Source: Pohlia nutans (lineage: Eukaryota > Streptophyta > Bryopsida > Bryales > Mniaceae). From it: a DNA stretch of 64,000 nucleotides. The stretch spans positions 7,463,501 through 7,527,500 of the forward strand of contig CM040094.1 of assembly GCA_022496805.1 (NCBI GenBank). The letters are read 5' to 3'. The notes under the pieces are model-generated. The model did not search any database and had not been told where the DNA came from. It saw nothing but the letters and a program-made list of their open reading frames with translations. Positions 10,438-22,435 of this stretch are shown here, piece after piece (position 1 is the first letter of the stretch; each line of letters opens with the position of its first letter). The position numbers and the translations under genes were made by a program.

Positions 10438-10967
10438 TGCGTCCAAAATCTGGACGATGGATGATTCTGGACGCGTCCCTTTACCACGCAATTGGATGTT
10501 TTTTATCCATTCAATTTTTTAATAATTCTTGTGCTAGTTGATTACCATTTGTACGGTATGGATCTTCAAGATAAGATATTGAGAGTTTTTGAAAAATAGC
10601 AAAAGTGGTTTATGTCAAGTGTCATTCTTAGTTCAAAAAGTGAGACCTTAAACATGATTTTCCATAATAAGAAGAATCAAATAGTGAAAACCATACCCTC
10701 TTGTAGTGCATGTTATTCCAATTTCATTCCAATATTTTTAAAAAATTTAATGTTAATTTTGGATTTTTAATTGAATTTCAAGAGAAAACCTTGCAAAACT
10801 AATTAAAAAATATTAATAATAAATATGATGAATCCAACCGTATAGATATTATCTTCACATTGACATTTATAACTTTGCTTTGTACATCAACTCCATTTTA
10901 GTTTTTCATCAAACATTTTATAACGAATCTTTGAAAACAGTGTTGAATCGGGACCTTAAAGGGTTAA
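10420..10967. mobile_element. TTAA-flanked miniature element, family F
   Basis: The left end is TTAACCCTTAGACGCGCC and the right end is CGGGACCTTAAAGGGTTAA. It is 548 bp, the sibling of 5973-6522, and non-coding. Confidence 0.8.
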
Positions 10968-11525
10968 ATATCACATTGAATGATTTATAATTTTTCATAG
11001 ATAATCATGGACATTATGAAGGTATGACAAAATTTTCAACATGATTGGAGATATTTTGAATATTTACAAATTTTATGATGTAAACAAGGTAAAAATTAAA
11101 AATAAATATGTTTTTGTCAAATTTCATATCAAAAATTATATTTAAGGTAGATAAAAGTTATATTTACATGGAGTAAAAAATTGAAGGTGAAGAAATTAAA
11201 AGAGACTTATGATTGAAGCATCTTTAGAAAGCCCTTTGTATTTTGGACATTCAAAATTCAAAGTTCTTAATGGTGGAAAAGCTTCAAATGAAGTTTATTC
11301 TCTAATCCCAACGGTCAAAAGATGTATCATAACTTAACTTAAACATCTAATGAAAACACCAACTACAATAAAGCTAAGACACTTGATTTTTGGGGCCTTT
11401 GACCAAAAATCAAGCATAATTGGGTTGATTGGTCCTTTAGGGGTTAACTGAACCCCAAATCGAATGAGAATGTGCATATCTGTATTTTATTTTTTTAATC
11501 TGATGGCTCAGAATAACGAGAAGGA

Positions 11526-12200
11526 TTAACCCCTAATGCATGCAACAACCTCAATGTGTTCTACATAACATTAAGTTGCATTCAGTCACTATGCCTTTTC
11601 ATCCATCTAGTGATTTGTAATGCATCATATGATTTCCATCCATGTAGTGAATTTTTTATTTTTATGTTTTTCAAAGAGTGGGGAAGGTGGGGAAGGAAGG
11701 AGGAAGGTCACAAGCCATTGTCACTAATGGAGGAACAAAAGAAGGGTCGCACTTTTCAAGGATTGTTTTATTCTAGTTGCCCATTTTCTATCGGTTAGCC
11801 ATGCACCATAACATTCTTCAGTTAAAGTATTATTACTTATAATGCTTCTCTCTTTAAAAGTGAGGGACATGTGGGGACCATGCATGGTTACCTTCCCTTT
11901 TAGTTTTTCAAAACCTCCATCTGTAAGAAAATATGGGTAGCTATTGATTGAACTTGGATGATAATGCAGAATATGTTGCACATTCTCCTCAAGAGCAAGG
12001 CAACGCTAGTGAAGGCTTCTAAATGTCATGATTGTTTTTCACTACCACATTTGTACAAGAAATTCTTTTACCATCTTCCGCACAAGAAAAAAATCTAATT
12101 TTTTTTTACAGCAACATGTCTTGTAGCTCTTACAAGGCTGACAAATAGGACAAGCTCTGCTACAGTAAATGCCACTTGTATGCAAATGTTCTTCCATATA
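11526..12200. mobile_element. Partial TTAA element with internal insertion
   Basis: The left end TTAACCCCTAATGCATGCAA plus CAACCTCAATGTG matches, inverted, the end of the element finishing at 34105. Internal homology resumes at about 12040-12190 (TCACTACCACATTTGTACAAG…CTTCCGCACAAGAAAAAAA), so about 470 bp (11570-12035) is inserted in between. The right end is not found. Confidence 0.45.
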
Positions 12201-12855
12201 TGCATGTATGCATACTGGACAGAGGCAACCTTTCTTTATGACACTGCATTTAATATTTCTTATTTCTTAGTCTAACCTAACGCTCTAACCACTAACTGTT
12301 CTTCCTCTAAATTCTCCGCTGGGTGCTCTGTATCTGTTACTCTTGCAACGAAACAAGTTTCATTTGTGTAAAAAATAATAAAATTAAAAATTAAAAAAAT
12401 ACTGGATTTAATAAAGTACTATGGTCCAAAAACATAAAAAGAGACTTTAACACATTACAGTAATGAGCCACTACTTTACCAATTGTTATGTATGTGTGTG
12501 CCTGTGTGGAGATGGGTGCTATTGGTGTCGTTTAACATTTGGATTCAGGAAATGATTCTCCCGCCCGGCCAAGATTCAGGAATAATTTACTGAAGTTGTT
12601 AAATATTCCATGTGGCAGGGATAGATATATATATGCACAGGACTACCGTACTTACAGTGAGGAAGGAGCGAGCAGACGGAGTGCCATAAGTAAGTTAGAT
12701 CTTCTGCAAGGAATTGAAGGGAGTTGATTAATATCATTCAGTCTGCCACAACTGGAACAATTGTAATTCTTCAGGCTCCTGCAGGGGTGCTGCAACCACT
12801 GACTGTGCTTACTCAAGTACTACTCTACAGCTAGCCTAGATCTAACGTAGTGAGC
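12200..12855. other. Unassigned; LINE 3' tail at about 12310-12400
   Basis: CTTGCAACGAAACAAGTTTC, ATTTGTGT and an A-rich run (12340-12400) form a plus-orientation LINE 3' end. An open stretch at 12539-12727 is slightly more GC-balanced than its surroundings but matches nothing recognisable. Confidence 0.35.
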
Positions 12856-13252
12856 ATGTAAGGTAGTAACACCTTAAACCGACAGAATAAGGGAATTGGT
12901 AACCGGGGAGTGCAAAAAGCATGAAGTGAAACCATGAATGTGTTAGCAAATTGGAGAGGAAGTGTTGGGTCTTGGAATCAATTTTTTTGGACACATGAGC
13001 AATTTTGCACGAATTTTTGAAGTGAAAGTGTTGTAGACACCTAATCAAAATTGTAGACTTACCCAAAAGAAACAAAACGAACACATGGACAAAACTTGTC
13101 AATGCTTCCATCTCATTGGTTCCATCTCATTGGTTCTAGTGAAGTTTTAGTGAAGTTGTTGTCCATTTTAGGTACACTCCCAATCACTTTGAAGTGAAAT
13201 TATAGGAGGCAGGAATGGGTACTTGGCAGTTTAAGGTGTTACTACCTTATGT
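12856..13252. mobile_element. 389-bp TIR element with ATGT flanks
   Basis: The termini AAGGTAGTAACACCTTAAAC (12860-12879) and the exact complement ending 13248 are 20 bp long. The 4-bp repeat ATGT (12856-12859, 13249-13252) may be the target duplication; TA is an alternative reading. Each terminus is itself partly palindromic (AAGGT…ACCTT). No coding capacity. Confidence 0.7.
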
Positions 13253-13342
13253 CAAGCTGCACTTAATGCACTAGACGTAAACCACCCTATTTGTGCTCTG
13301 TGACTATTTTGCCACTTTGTGGTCACTATAGAGAAATTCGCA

Positions 13343-13620
13343 AACTCTCTGGATCAGTGATAACATTCCGTAGCCTTCAAAGAGACTGCTTTTTAAGTTT
13401 CATCCACCTTTACATACAGAGTGACCAGTGATTTCTAATTGAAAGAACTATTGAATCAAATAAACAATGACGAAACACTATTGAGTGAGAATCAATCAAA
13501 TAAACAATGAAAAAACACTGTTGAATTGTGCTTTCAATGACAAAACACTATTGAGTTGAGAATCAATCAAATAAACAATTAAAAAACATTGTTGAATTGT
13601 GCTTTCGATTACTGTGCACC
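13343..13620. repeat. Degenerate tandem repeats, inverted counterpart at 17955-18110
   Basis: The motif AATCAATCAAATAAACAATG…AAAACACTATTGAGTT repeats about three times with roughly 80-bp spacing (13440-13600). The segment 13347-13405 (GATAACATTCCGTAGCCTTC … CATCCACCTTTA) is an inverted match to 18045-18103. The two could be the ends of one large element or two copies of a repeat. Confidence 0.45.
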
Positions 13621-13670
13621 ATGGTTGCTTGCTCTTGCTTAATGCCACGTGCCCCCATAGCTACTAATGG

Positions 13671-13731
13671 GATGTGGAATATCCCACATCATTTCGTTGG
13701 AAGGATGAAATGATGTGGGATATTCCACATC
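13671..13731. repeat. Perfect 25-bp hairpin with 11-nt loop
   Basis: The arms are GATGTGGAATATCCCACATC+ATTTC (13671-13695) and its exact complement (13707-13731), separated by GTTGGAAGGAT. Each arm contains the palindrome-like ATGTGGAATATCCCACAT, so alternative small hairpins are possible. No target duplication is seen. Confidence 0.85.
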
Positions 13732-13739
13732 ATTCCATG

Positions 13740-14168
13740 CAAGGGAGGGCAGCAGGCTCAAAGACTACTGAATGTTATGGTGATCCAGAGATGCATCCTG
13801 TATCCAGTATAATTGAGATATCCGGAAAGTTTCTCACACAAGCCCAAGAGTGGTGTGCCGGCCTGGGAATAGGAACCATAAGGCTCTTGTGGGGCCACGA
13901 GGTCCAAGGTTTAAACCTTGGCGGCCACTATTATTAAACCTTGTGGTCCATTAATGGGCGGGCTCCAACGGCATACTCGGTGGCGCGCCTTGACACGGGA
14001 GCAAACTCACTCACCCTACTTTACTTACCGGAAATGTAACTCATCCGGTTTTTATTTTTGGAGCCCGACACTCCTACTTTTAATGTCCTGAGAGCTAGAA
14101 TCTTTACTGACGCAGTACCGGAAGCCTGAAATTTCAAGACTTTTCGAATTTCTCTTATGTATCAGTGT
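13740..14168. other. Unassigned, GC-richer stretch with 18-bp palindrome
   Basis: The perfect palindrome CCAAGGTTTAAACCTTGG lies at 13904-13921, followed by CGGCCACTATTATTAAACC. The stretch resembles repeat-derived sequence more than a gene. An open frame at 13674-13937 runs through the hairpin and palindrome and is not credible as coding. Confidence 0.35.
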
Positions 14169-14516
14169 TATACATTTTATTTTTTATTTTTTTTGTGGCA
14201 CAAATGAAAGTAAATTTCATTGCAAAGAGAGAACAACCAACCTCTCATCATAGGGCGAGCCCTCCAGAGGCGGCAAGGGGAGAAACAAAGAACAAATCTG
14301 CCACTAAATCATAAGAGTGTTCGGGGGTTGAAGTTGCCACCGAACCTAGAAATCTATCCTACTACAAATCACCTTTCGTAATGCCCATTTGGAATCGAAC
14401 TGTTTAAGGATCTCGGCTCGATCCTCTGGTCTAGCATTATCAACTTTCTCTTTAGTTTTCTTCCAAGCCATTCTTCCGTAGTCTAATAGTCCTTCCCAAA
14501 CCAAAACTATACATTT
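14169..14516 (-). pseudogene. 5'-truncated LINE insertion, RT C-terminal remnant
   Basis: The direct repeat TATACATTT (14169-14177, 14508-14516) flanks an insert starting with a T-rich tail and TGTGGCACAAATGAAAG. Minus-strand translation reads VWEGLLDYGRMAWKKTKEKV, then DRAEILKQFDSKWAL. This is the DYGRxxW motif of the LINE C-terminus seen at 2262 and 7494. About 330 bp long. Confidence 0.7.
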
Positions 14517-15209
14517 AAAATTTTGATATGTACACTTAGAGCCTCTCCACTAGCACTCTGGATACTGTCTTAACTATGGAAAAATGAAAGAAACTGGGTT
14601 GGTGAGCAATTTATTTGGCTTGTAAGAGCATGGCCACCGTTGCCCTTGGCCATTGGTCTTTTGTGTTTTTTAAGGGCTCGCCGAGTTTTATGCTCCCCCA
14701 CCACTTAGTCAGCGAGGGCCTTCTCTTCTAAGGCCTCTGTAGAAGTTGGGTTTGGCTCGCCAGTGTGTGGAGTCTTGTTTTGAGCTTGTGAGCTTGAATT
14801 GGGGGCTGTAAATTGGGGAAGACAATCATTTTCAATAATTGCCTTTACTTAAAAGATACTTTTTGTGTCAGTAGTTTATCACATGGCAAGGCGCCATGGG
14901 TTGGATGATGAGGTGGTTGAGTTTTTCAAGCTGGCGCCTTTGCTCTGAAGCTAAAAATTAGAAGATGCGGTGGACGAGTCCATTCCAGATGGAGCCATTC
15001 TATTATTGGGGCCCTTCGAAATTACCGTGCAGCCTATATTTGCAAGAGTACCAGTGCAAATGCTTTGAGAGAAAGTCCAACAGTTCCAGAGAAAATATGT
15101 CCGCCAAGCATTAATTTCAGGCCCAAGTATACAAGAAGTAGCCCAGCGACATTCCTTGAACGAACACCAAGACAACTGATAAAAAGAAGATTTGAGCAAT
15201 TTGAAATCA
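14517..15209. other. Fragments of repeats, no gene
   Basis: AAGAGCATGGCCACCGTTGC at about 14623 resembles a PIF/Harbinger-like terminus without a located partner. At 15120-15190 the sequence CAAGAAGTAGCCCAGCGACA plus TTCCTTGAACGAACACCAAG is an inverted, diverged copy of 5828-5892. Confidence 0.4.
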
Positions 15210-15341
15210 AGTAAGACTTGATGTCAAATTTTAAAATATTTTTTATTTTCAAAACCATTTTTTACATATTTTGGGTAAGTCAAACCGTTTCTAATTTTGG
15301 ACAACAACTAGAAAATAAGCGTTTGAGCATTTAAGGGTTAA
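15210..15341. mobile_element. Right-end fragment of a TTAA element (family C)
   Basis: It ends GCGTTTGAGCATTTAAGGGTTAA at 15341. The preceding TAAGACTTGATGTCAAATTT and TATTTTTTATTTTCAAAA resemble 43360-43400 of the family C copy at 42930. The left part is missing. Confidence 0.4.
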
Positions 15342-15424
15342 GTTTAAGAATTAAAAAAGGTAGTTTGCTTTATTTTGATGTTACGTTGAGATCTCTTGAA
15401 TCGTGCATTTGCCAAACGCATATG

Positions 15425-17957
15425 TGTTTTGTCCAAAACCCCTCAAGCTTTTAGGGGTTAAAGATATAGGGGGTATAAAGGGGGTAGCCGAAAAGAATAT
15501 GAGCCAATTGTTTGGCTAGGGCATCCCTCCATGCACTAACTATTCAATGATATCAAACAAGGGCTTAACAGTTCAACAAATCAAGAGCGAAAACCACATT
15601 GGTTTAAACTATTGTAGCCCGACTTCAAAAACCACTGTAACCTAACAACTGTCCATAGGAGATGAATAAGACAACTTCGATCAAGGTTCAAAAGAATCTT
15701 GTTTCACAAGCTCCATCACTTTCAACCAAACTAGTCCTCTGTTTTTTGCGTTGATTGTTTTAAAAGAAAATTATATTATTCCTTCCTAACAAAGCCCTCG
15801 GGCTTCTCGTGTCCTTTATGGTTGTAATGTCGACCATGACTACATATGATTGGGATAGCCTTCAAAAGAAATCTTTTATATCACTCTTCAAAACTAAGCC
15901 CCTCGGGCTTATCGTGTCAGTTAGAAGTCAACGTCGACTATGTCTACAAGAAATGAAGAAACAATTTGAATATACTTCAAAAAAGTTTTTTATATCACCC
16001 TTCAAAACTAAGCCCCTCGGGCTTATGAGCTTATTGTGTCAGTTAGAAGTCAACGTCGACTATGTCTACAAGAAACAATTAGAATATCCTTCACGCCTCA
16101 TAAACTCTATCATTTTTGAGTGAACGAGTCAAGTCCCTCTCCTAATTTTTTTATTGTTTAATTATTATTTTTAAATAGTATTCCCTTATAACTAAGTTCC
16201 TTGGACTTATCATGTTCCTTAAAGGTTAAACTTCCATTATGACCAGAGAGGTCATTTAGATTATTAAAATTCAATTTAGTACTTTAACAATTTGAGAATA
16301 ATCATCTATATAGTGGATGTTGGTTAATCAAACTCAATTTTAACCTTCAAGATGAGAATTTTTGCGTTCAAGACCCAACACAGGAAATGAAACTTATCAA
16401 CTTTAGTTTCTACACTACTTTTTAATTTCAAATATTAAACATTTTATCACATTTGCGAACTCAAGAGGTTCAAGCCCTCATTACAAGTGCCACATTGCAT
16501 ATTCACTTCTCAACATTCAAATTTTAAATATTTTTTCATTTTGGATACACTTGATAGATTTTGTATATGTCTAAAATTTCCAATCAGGAATTGAGATCAT
16601 TTGGATTATTAAGCTAATTATTATGATTTCTTTTGCATACAGATCTCAAAAATCATGTTAAATTTATTTTAGTTTCAAAAGTCATGAAAAAAAAGAAGTA
16701 AAAAGAAGTCATCTCTTCAAAATATTTCAAAAACAAATCAAACAAATTTATTAAAAAAATTGCTCATGACTAGGAAGTTTGACTATTCTACAGAGGATCT
16801 TGTTCTCAAAGGGTTATATTTCAATTTTTAAGCAACTTTTCAAACTAAAGCCTTTAGTTAAATTAGAATTTTCATCTAATGAAGTTTCTTTTCGTGAAAA
16901 TGGTCAATGTTGAATGAGGAATAGACATCAAAAGATTGTATTTCATGAAAAGTCAACAAACCTTTGACTATATATAAATATATGAGCTTTAATACAATCA
17001 TGTTCAATTTTTTTCATTTGTGTGGAGTAAAAATTTCTATTCATTAGATGCAAAATTTTATAATTTCTTTTTCATTCCGTCATCCAAATTTGATAAAAAC
17101 ATAAATAGACTTAATGAAAACGTGTAACTCTTCATGACGTACTCTAAAGCTAAGCATTAGATAAATGTGATAAATTTGTCTATTGGAATAAACTTTGACA
17201 TCTTTGGGTTCATTTTGATATTATCCATAAAGAGCAACAAGAATAATTTTTAAAAGAAAAAATATAGGCACAAAAATGATGCTAAGAAATGAACAAAAAC
17301 TTTGGACACTTAAGGTTTAATGTAAAGATATATTTTGGAAACTTGGTTCATATTCTTCATACTGTACCCACATACCAAGACCAGCATAAGACATTGAATA
17401 ATTTAATGTTTTGAAAGATTTTATTTTGCTAAATGACATGATTTGTACCTTTTCTTTAAGATTTTTTTTCACTGTCTACAACAATTATATTTTCAAAAAT
17501 ATTTTTTTAGTAAATTAATTAATTATTTTTTAGATTTTTTTGCCAACCCTGCTTTTCGGGTAGAATATCACGGCCCTCTCCACATAGACAATTGAGTTGA
17601 GAAATTTAATTGAGTTTGTAAATTCAAGGTCGTGTATATATGAGCACATTTGAGTTGAATTGTCTACTACACTAAATAGGTAGATTAGTGTTAGATAATT
17701 ATAAGATTTAAAAATATTATAGATTTTTACTCTCGACAAAAAAAATTACCAAAGACATATATTCCAATACTATTGAAAGATCCCCATCTTGACCAATATA
17801 GAGGGTAAAAAATTTGGTCAACAGTAAAAACTTACAACATGTTTATGTAAATTAGTGTATCTAACACTAATCTACCTATTTAGAGTAGTGATAAGAGAAT
17901 AAGCCATAACCAGATTAAAAGTCATCCATTTGAAATCAAGTAATCAAAAGCACTCAC
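15425..17957. repeat. Left arm (A) of a large inverted repeat pair
   Basis: Reading forward, this arm matches the reverse complement of 23713-25868 over its length. Checkpoints: 15478-15540 with 25785-25850; 15785-15870 with 25460-25535; 16755-16810 with 24570-24625; 17345-17400 with 24060-24120; 17890-17957 with 23713-23790. The arm is longer than its partner because of the 216-bp insertion at 17670 and extra internal repeats at 15890-16080 (ACTAAGCCCCTCGGGCTTAT twice). No intact gene. Diverged, so old. Confidence 0.75.
17670..17885. mobile_element. 216-bp TA-flanked miniature element
   Basis: The termini CACTAAATAGGTAGATTAGT plus GTTAGATA (left) and its complement (right) differ only at the second base. 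The flanking TA is duplicated (17668-17669, 17886-17887). The inverted-repeat partner at about 23790 (complement TCTACTAGTGATAAG) lacks it and shows exactly one TA, so this is a verified insertion, Tc1/mariner-type by its target site. Confidence 0.85.
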
Positions 17958-18117
17958 TCAATCACAATACGACAGTGTTTTGTTATTGTTCATTTGATTC
18001 AATAGTCCATTCGATTACAAAACACTACTGGTAGTCACTCCATATATAAAGGTGGATAAAACTAAAAGGCACTTTCTTTGAAGGCTACTAAATGTTATGT
18101 CACTATGTATCAATGTC

Positions 18118-18437
18118 TTAAAGCGTTCCCACCCATGCACGCTAGGACTAACTCTCTCAAATTATTCATCTATATTTGAAGGGCCCTTGCACTCACACTC
18201 CCCCACCCTTGCACGCCCTTGAAGTATCAAAAGTGCACATCAAATAGTCAATGGACCAACCACAAGTAAAATGGGAGGATATAGTCAATTAAATAGTGAT
18301 TTGAAGGCCCAATTTTTAACACGCTAGGATCCAGAGTTAAGAGGTATTTTGAAAGGCCTTTGGCACTTTTTATCTACTTCTGGAGTGTGAGAGACTCTTT
18401 GAGGACATGAGTGGCCCCCACAGTGGCCGTGCTCTTA
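18118..18437. mobile_element. PIF/Harbinger-like miniature element, 314 bp
   Basis: The termini are AAGCGTTCCCACCCATGCAC and GTGGCCGTGCTC, flanked by TTA (18118-18120, 18435-18437). It is the same family as 51068-51385, with shared text such as GCTAGGACTAAC(T/C)CTCTCAAA and CACACT-CCACCCTTGCACGCCC. Confidence 0.75.
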
Positions 18438-18639
18438 TATTTAAATTTTGATATATATGCACTTATAGTGGCATAAATAAAACGACTTCCAAATTATGGC
18501 ACAAATTATAGGGTAGTTTACCTCTTTGGAGAAAGTGCATGTACCAGGTTGCAATACACAGCCCGGCTTGGTGCATGGGTTTTTGATATTAATGTTTGCT
18601 TCCTACGATAATATATTTGGTTGAAGCTTCCTACTTGGA

Positions 18640-18800
18640 AGAATGTTGATGGAATTGAAAGGTGGTAGGTAGGTTGCAATGAATTTACTTCCATTTGTGC
18701 CCAAAAAAAAAAACAGAAGAAGAAGGAAAGTGGTAGGTAGGTTGCAATGAAATTTACTTCCATTCGTGCCCAAAAAAACAAAACAGAAGAAGAAGGAAGG
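18640..18800. repeat. Two tandem copies of a 70-bp unit with LINE-like tail
   Basis: GGTGGTAGGTAGGTTGCAAT, then TTTACTTCCATTTGTGCCC and an A-run with CAGAAGAAGAAGGAA, occurs at about 18660 and 18730. A third partial start is at 18798. Each unit ends in the TTTGTGCC+poly(A) LINE 3'-end signature. Open frames on the minus strand through this repeat are not credible. Confidence 0.7.
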
Positions 18801-19367
18801 TGGTAGGTAGGTGGTTCCAAGGTGCACAGAGAGTGTAGAGTTGCTACAGCAATTGAAGAATGTGTATCAATGCGGCAATGATACCCCAATGATGCACTCC
18901 ACTTGCAGCTTGTGTACTTTGCTCCAATCTAGCGGTGGTGGATCTCATCTTTATGTTGAGTAGGACCAACAAATAGCTTCTATAGGTGTACTAACTTATC
19001 GTAGTTTCCTAGCAGCTTGGTCAAAAATTAAATAATTCAAGATTTGTCTAATTTTTTTTTGTTTTTTTGAAACAACCGGACGCTTTTATTCTGTTGAAAG
19101 AAGAGAATTTGTCTAATTTTTTTGAAAATTACTCATATAGTTTGTTCCAAAAAAATATTAAATATTAAAGGGCCAACGCTTTAATATCATCTTTTTATAT
19201 GTTATTTTCTGATTCAAATATATTATTTTTGTGTTGCCTAATTGTCTTTTGCACTTTAATTAATTATTAGGCAGAAGTTGCCCAAGCTCCTAGGAAGCTA
19301 CAATACTACTTTTTTTCATGAATGGGTAACTACATTGTTCAAGGATTTTTTTGGGTTTTTGGGTCAA
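18801..19367. other. No recognisable feature
   Basis: AT-rich. At 19055-19095 a T-run, GAAACAACCGGACGCTTTTA and TTCTGTTGAAAG resemble a minus-oriented retroposon tail of a different family (compare 46388-46430). Confidence 0.3.
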
Positions 19368-19948
19368 TTAACCCCTCAAGGACCAAGGCTGATTTTCCAA
19401 GTTCGATTAGCTCACATTGGAATGAGTATTTATCTTCAATTCTTGAGATTTTTTTGTAGTGATTCTACTCTTTGTAACAAAAGATGCCAGGATGGTAATT
19501 TGCGTATATAGGTGATGTATAAATCAAAAGATACACTCATGCAAAGGTGAAAGACCTAACTGCATGCAACTCCTGAAAATTTTCATACAATGAGCTATGC
19601 ATTTAAATTTTTGCACACAATGAGCTAACACCCTCATGCACACAATTGCCAAATTTGTTTTACCAAATTTGAGACTAAACTTTGCATTTTTGGCATTTTC
19701 AAAAAGTTTCAAATATGGACAGCATGCCAAAAAAAAAGGGTGCAACCAACTTTGAAGCTTATAATCTTACTATTGAAGAACCTTGAACGGTTGAAAATTT
19801 GTAGGTGGTAAGAAATTCAAGTTACTTGAAATACCCTATGGTAGAATTGGCCGAAAAGGTCATAGATCAAAAACTCTTTGTCTTTTTGTGAGAAGGGGTA
19901 CTTAAGAGTGTTTGGAGAGGAACACAAATGTGGTCCTTTAGGGGTTAA
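19368..19948. mobile_element. TTAA-flanked miniature element, family D
   Basis: The left end is TTAACCCCTCAAGGACC and the right end is GGTCCTTTAGGGGTTAA. It is 581 bp. Internal sequence (GGTGATGTATAAATCAAAAG … TGAAAATTTGTAGGTGGTAA) matches 28957-29949. Non-coding. Confidence 0.8.
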
Positions 19949-20372
19949 CTTTAGGCTACAAAGTTGGTATGCAAGTGAATGAGGTGGCTTTTTTATCCCT
20001 AATTTTATTATATTTTTATTTGAAAAACTTGGCCACAAATCTTTACTTTTTCAGACATCTAATCTTTTCATTCAACATATTGATCTCTAGTGAGTTTTTT
20101 TCGTACGCAGTGTCTTTTTCATTCAACATCTTGGCCTTTTCATTCACTTTGTACGGTTCAAGAAGTTTTAAATTGACGTTCAACTAACCATTGCCTTCGC
20201 CTTGGTGGCTACATGAAGTGAAAATTTTCTCATTATATTCCCATATGGTGATTCTCCTAGTGGATTTCTATAGCAAAATGGCTATAAAAGGCCAGAAAAT
20301 CCTAGTGTCGTATGTTTGTCCACAAATTAATGTAATATCAAAATAGCGTGCTATCGAGGAAATGGTTTTTAC

Positions 20373-20407
<35 letters not shown>

Positions 20408-20576
20408 TTCTTCTTCTTCCAATTGAATAGTCATTCAATTAACAAGAGGCCATTGCAATGAAGATCCAATGTTCACTAAATATCCAACGTGTTTCCTAAC
20501 AAGTGGAAAAATTCTAAATGTATTATAAAATGAGGCTTCTATAACCTATTTGGGCTTCAACTTTGAAGAACATATG
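19949..20576. other. No gene; (TTA)n microsatellite at 20373-20407
   Basis: AT-rich sequence with about 11 uninterrupted TTA/ATT units. CATTCAACATNTTG is repeated at about 20070 and 20120. Nothing else recognisable. Confidence 0.5.
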
Positions 20577-21339
20577 TAAGAGCATGCCTATTGTAGCATT
20601 TGCTCATTGTGCACCAAATTCACATCTAAGATGGTGTGGATGTATAAGAAGTGAAATCTTATCTAGCAACAACCGCCAAGCGTGTTCGGCATTGACCAAT
20701 TATATAATACCACTTTTGTCACTACTTGGGACAATCATAGCGGTGGAGGATAAATTTTGTAAACTTAACCCTTAAAGGACAATTTGGGTCTTGGGTGGGC
20801 AGCCCGGAAAGAATCTAATTTCTTCTTCTTTTTTTTGATTTTTTTTTTTTGATTTTTTTTTTTTGATTTTTTTTTTTCAAAAACGGCTCTGCAGTGCACT
20901 GCTAGCTAGCACTGTAGCACTGCGGCACTGCTGAACTTCAGCTGCCCCAACCTCAAAACTTGTTCAATTTGATAACTTTGATTGCTTACCAACGATTCCA
21001 CAATCTCTCAAATGAGGCGAAAATTTGGAATCTAGATCGCTTTTTCAGTAGCTTTCCAACGCAACAAGTCTCGCTTGATTTGGTTGAGAAATGAAACTTT
21101 TTTCTCCAATATTCCTTTAAACCAAGCCCGTGGGGCTGGGGTTGTCCTTTAAGGGTTAAACTTCATAAAGTAAGAGAATTGTCTTGTGAGAGAATAGGAT
21201 AAATGTTTGATGTGAGAACCACGCCCACTATATTAACAATATTTGGTGAGCAAGAATCAAACTCCACACTATAATATGTGCTTTGTCATTCAATAAAAGG
21301 TATAGTTAGTGAGAATGGATGTTGTTGGGCCTGCTCTAA
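20577..21339. mobile_element. PIF/Harbinger-like element hosting a TTAA element
   Basis: The left terminus is GAGCATGCCTATTG and the right terminus is TTGGGCCTGCTC. TAA is duplicated (20577-20579, 21337-21339). The TTAA element at 20765-21159 is inserted inside it, leaving about 370 bp of host. Confidence 0.65.
20765..21159. mobile_element. TTAA-flanked miniature element, family B (inverted copy)
   Basis: The left end is TTAACCCTTAAAGGAC and the right end is GTCCTTTAAGGGTTAA. It is inverted relative to 7057-7440, with matching blocks such as AGTGCACTGCTAGC / GCTAGCCAGCAGTGCACT and AATCTAGATCGCTTTTTCAG. It contains three T8-T10/GA blocks (20824-20878). Confidence 0.8.
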
Positions 21340-22375
21340 CACATGTTTATTGGAAGACATCTATATTAATGGTAAAATTTGAAATAAGATGGTTTGAATG
21401 TTTTCAAATGAATTTTTAAGAAATAGCTTTGGAAATTTATGATAATTACAGTTATAACACTATCATTTTGAAAATCATCATGATTGGTAGCAAATTTTAT
21501 GTTTCAATAGAGGGTGAAGTTCGATGTGCAATTTTTATCATAGTTTGATAGAAGTGTCTTGAAATCACTTTGTAACCAAACAAAAAATGAGTTTATATGT
21601 TGAAATTTTGCCCATTATGCAAAAGATGATTTAATGTTGTACTAAAGCGCTTTTGGCCAATCATTCCATAATTTATAAGGCAATGAGTAAATTTTGATTT
21701 TTTCTTTAATTAAAAAAATAATTCCTTTTAAAATCAAATTTAAACATATTGTGATAGTACAACTTAATCCAACCATATGGATGTCATTGAAAATTCATCA
21801 TCTACAACTTTCATTACTGTCAACCTCAAAAATTGGATTTAATGCGCTTTTTGTGCTAAATTTTCAGAGTTGCTTGAAATTGACAATGAAATACACACTC
21901 AAGTTTAGTTTTGAGATAGATTTTTTTAATTTTTTTTTTCAAAAATTTAAAGATGGGTTTTAAAAAGTTAACTTCACATCTATCAAAAAAATGAAAAAAA
22001 ATCACCATCCACGTAGTGTAACCGCTTGAAAATTTTGAGCAACCAAATATGGTCGATAAGGCATTTCAAGGATAATGGTGTTTAAATCTTATTTATTAGT
22101 ATGTACACTAATCAGCGGCTAATTGCATAGTCTATGCCTTGGTAAATACTCCATATTTTACTTTAACAATTTATTTTTACCTTTACCGTCCAATTGTGTG
22201 ACTCATGAAAACAAAGCATTTTTTAGTATCTTCCTTTGTACTGGCAGAAACAATAAATGTGTTTATAGTATTGCAGGTCTATGAAATAGTGTACTAAACT
22301 CTAGGGGCAACTCTAAGAGCATGAATGAATGCTATATACTACTTACTCAAACATGGTGTATCTAGCCAGGTTCAT

Positions 22376-22435
<60 letters not shown>

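Larger units (their letters stand above)
10297..11447. mobile_element. TTAA element (outer) hosting a second TTAA element
   Basis: The left end is TTAACCCCTAAAGGTCC and the right end is GGTCCTTTAGGGGTTAA, so the termini agree over 16 of 17 positions. The element at 10420-10967 is inserted at a TTAA within it. A 64-bp tandem duplication spans the left junction of the inner element. Confidence 0.75.

Noticed and set aside
12539..12727. 62-codon plus-strand frame as a small gene
   Set aside because: Somewhat balanced composition but no recognisable motif, no convincing splice context and no upstream signal.
13904..13921. Palindrome CCAAGGTTTAAACCTTGG as a tRNA-type B box (SINE)
   Set aside because: No matching A box or poly(A) end at the expected distance could be found.
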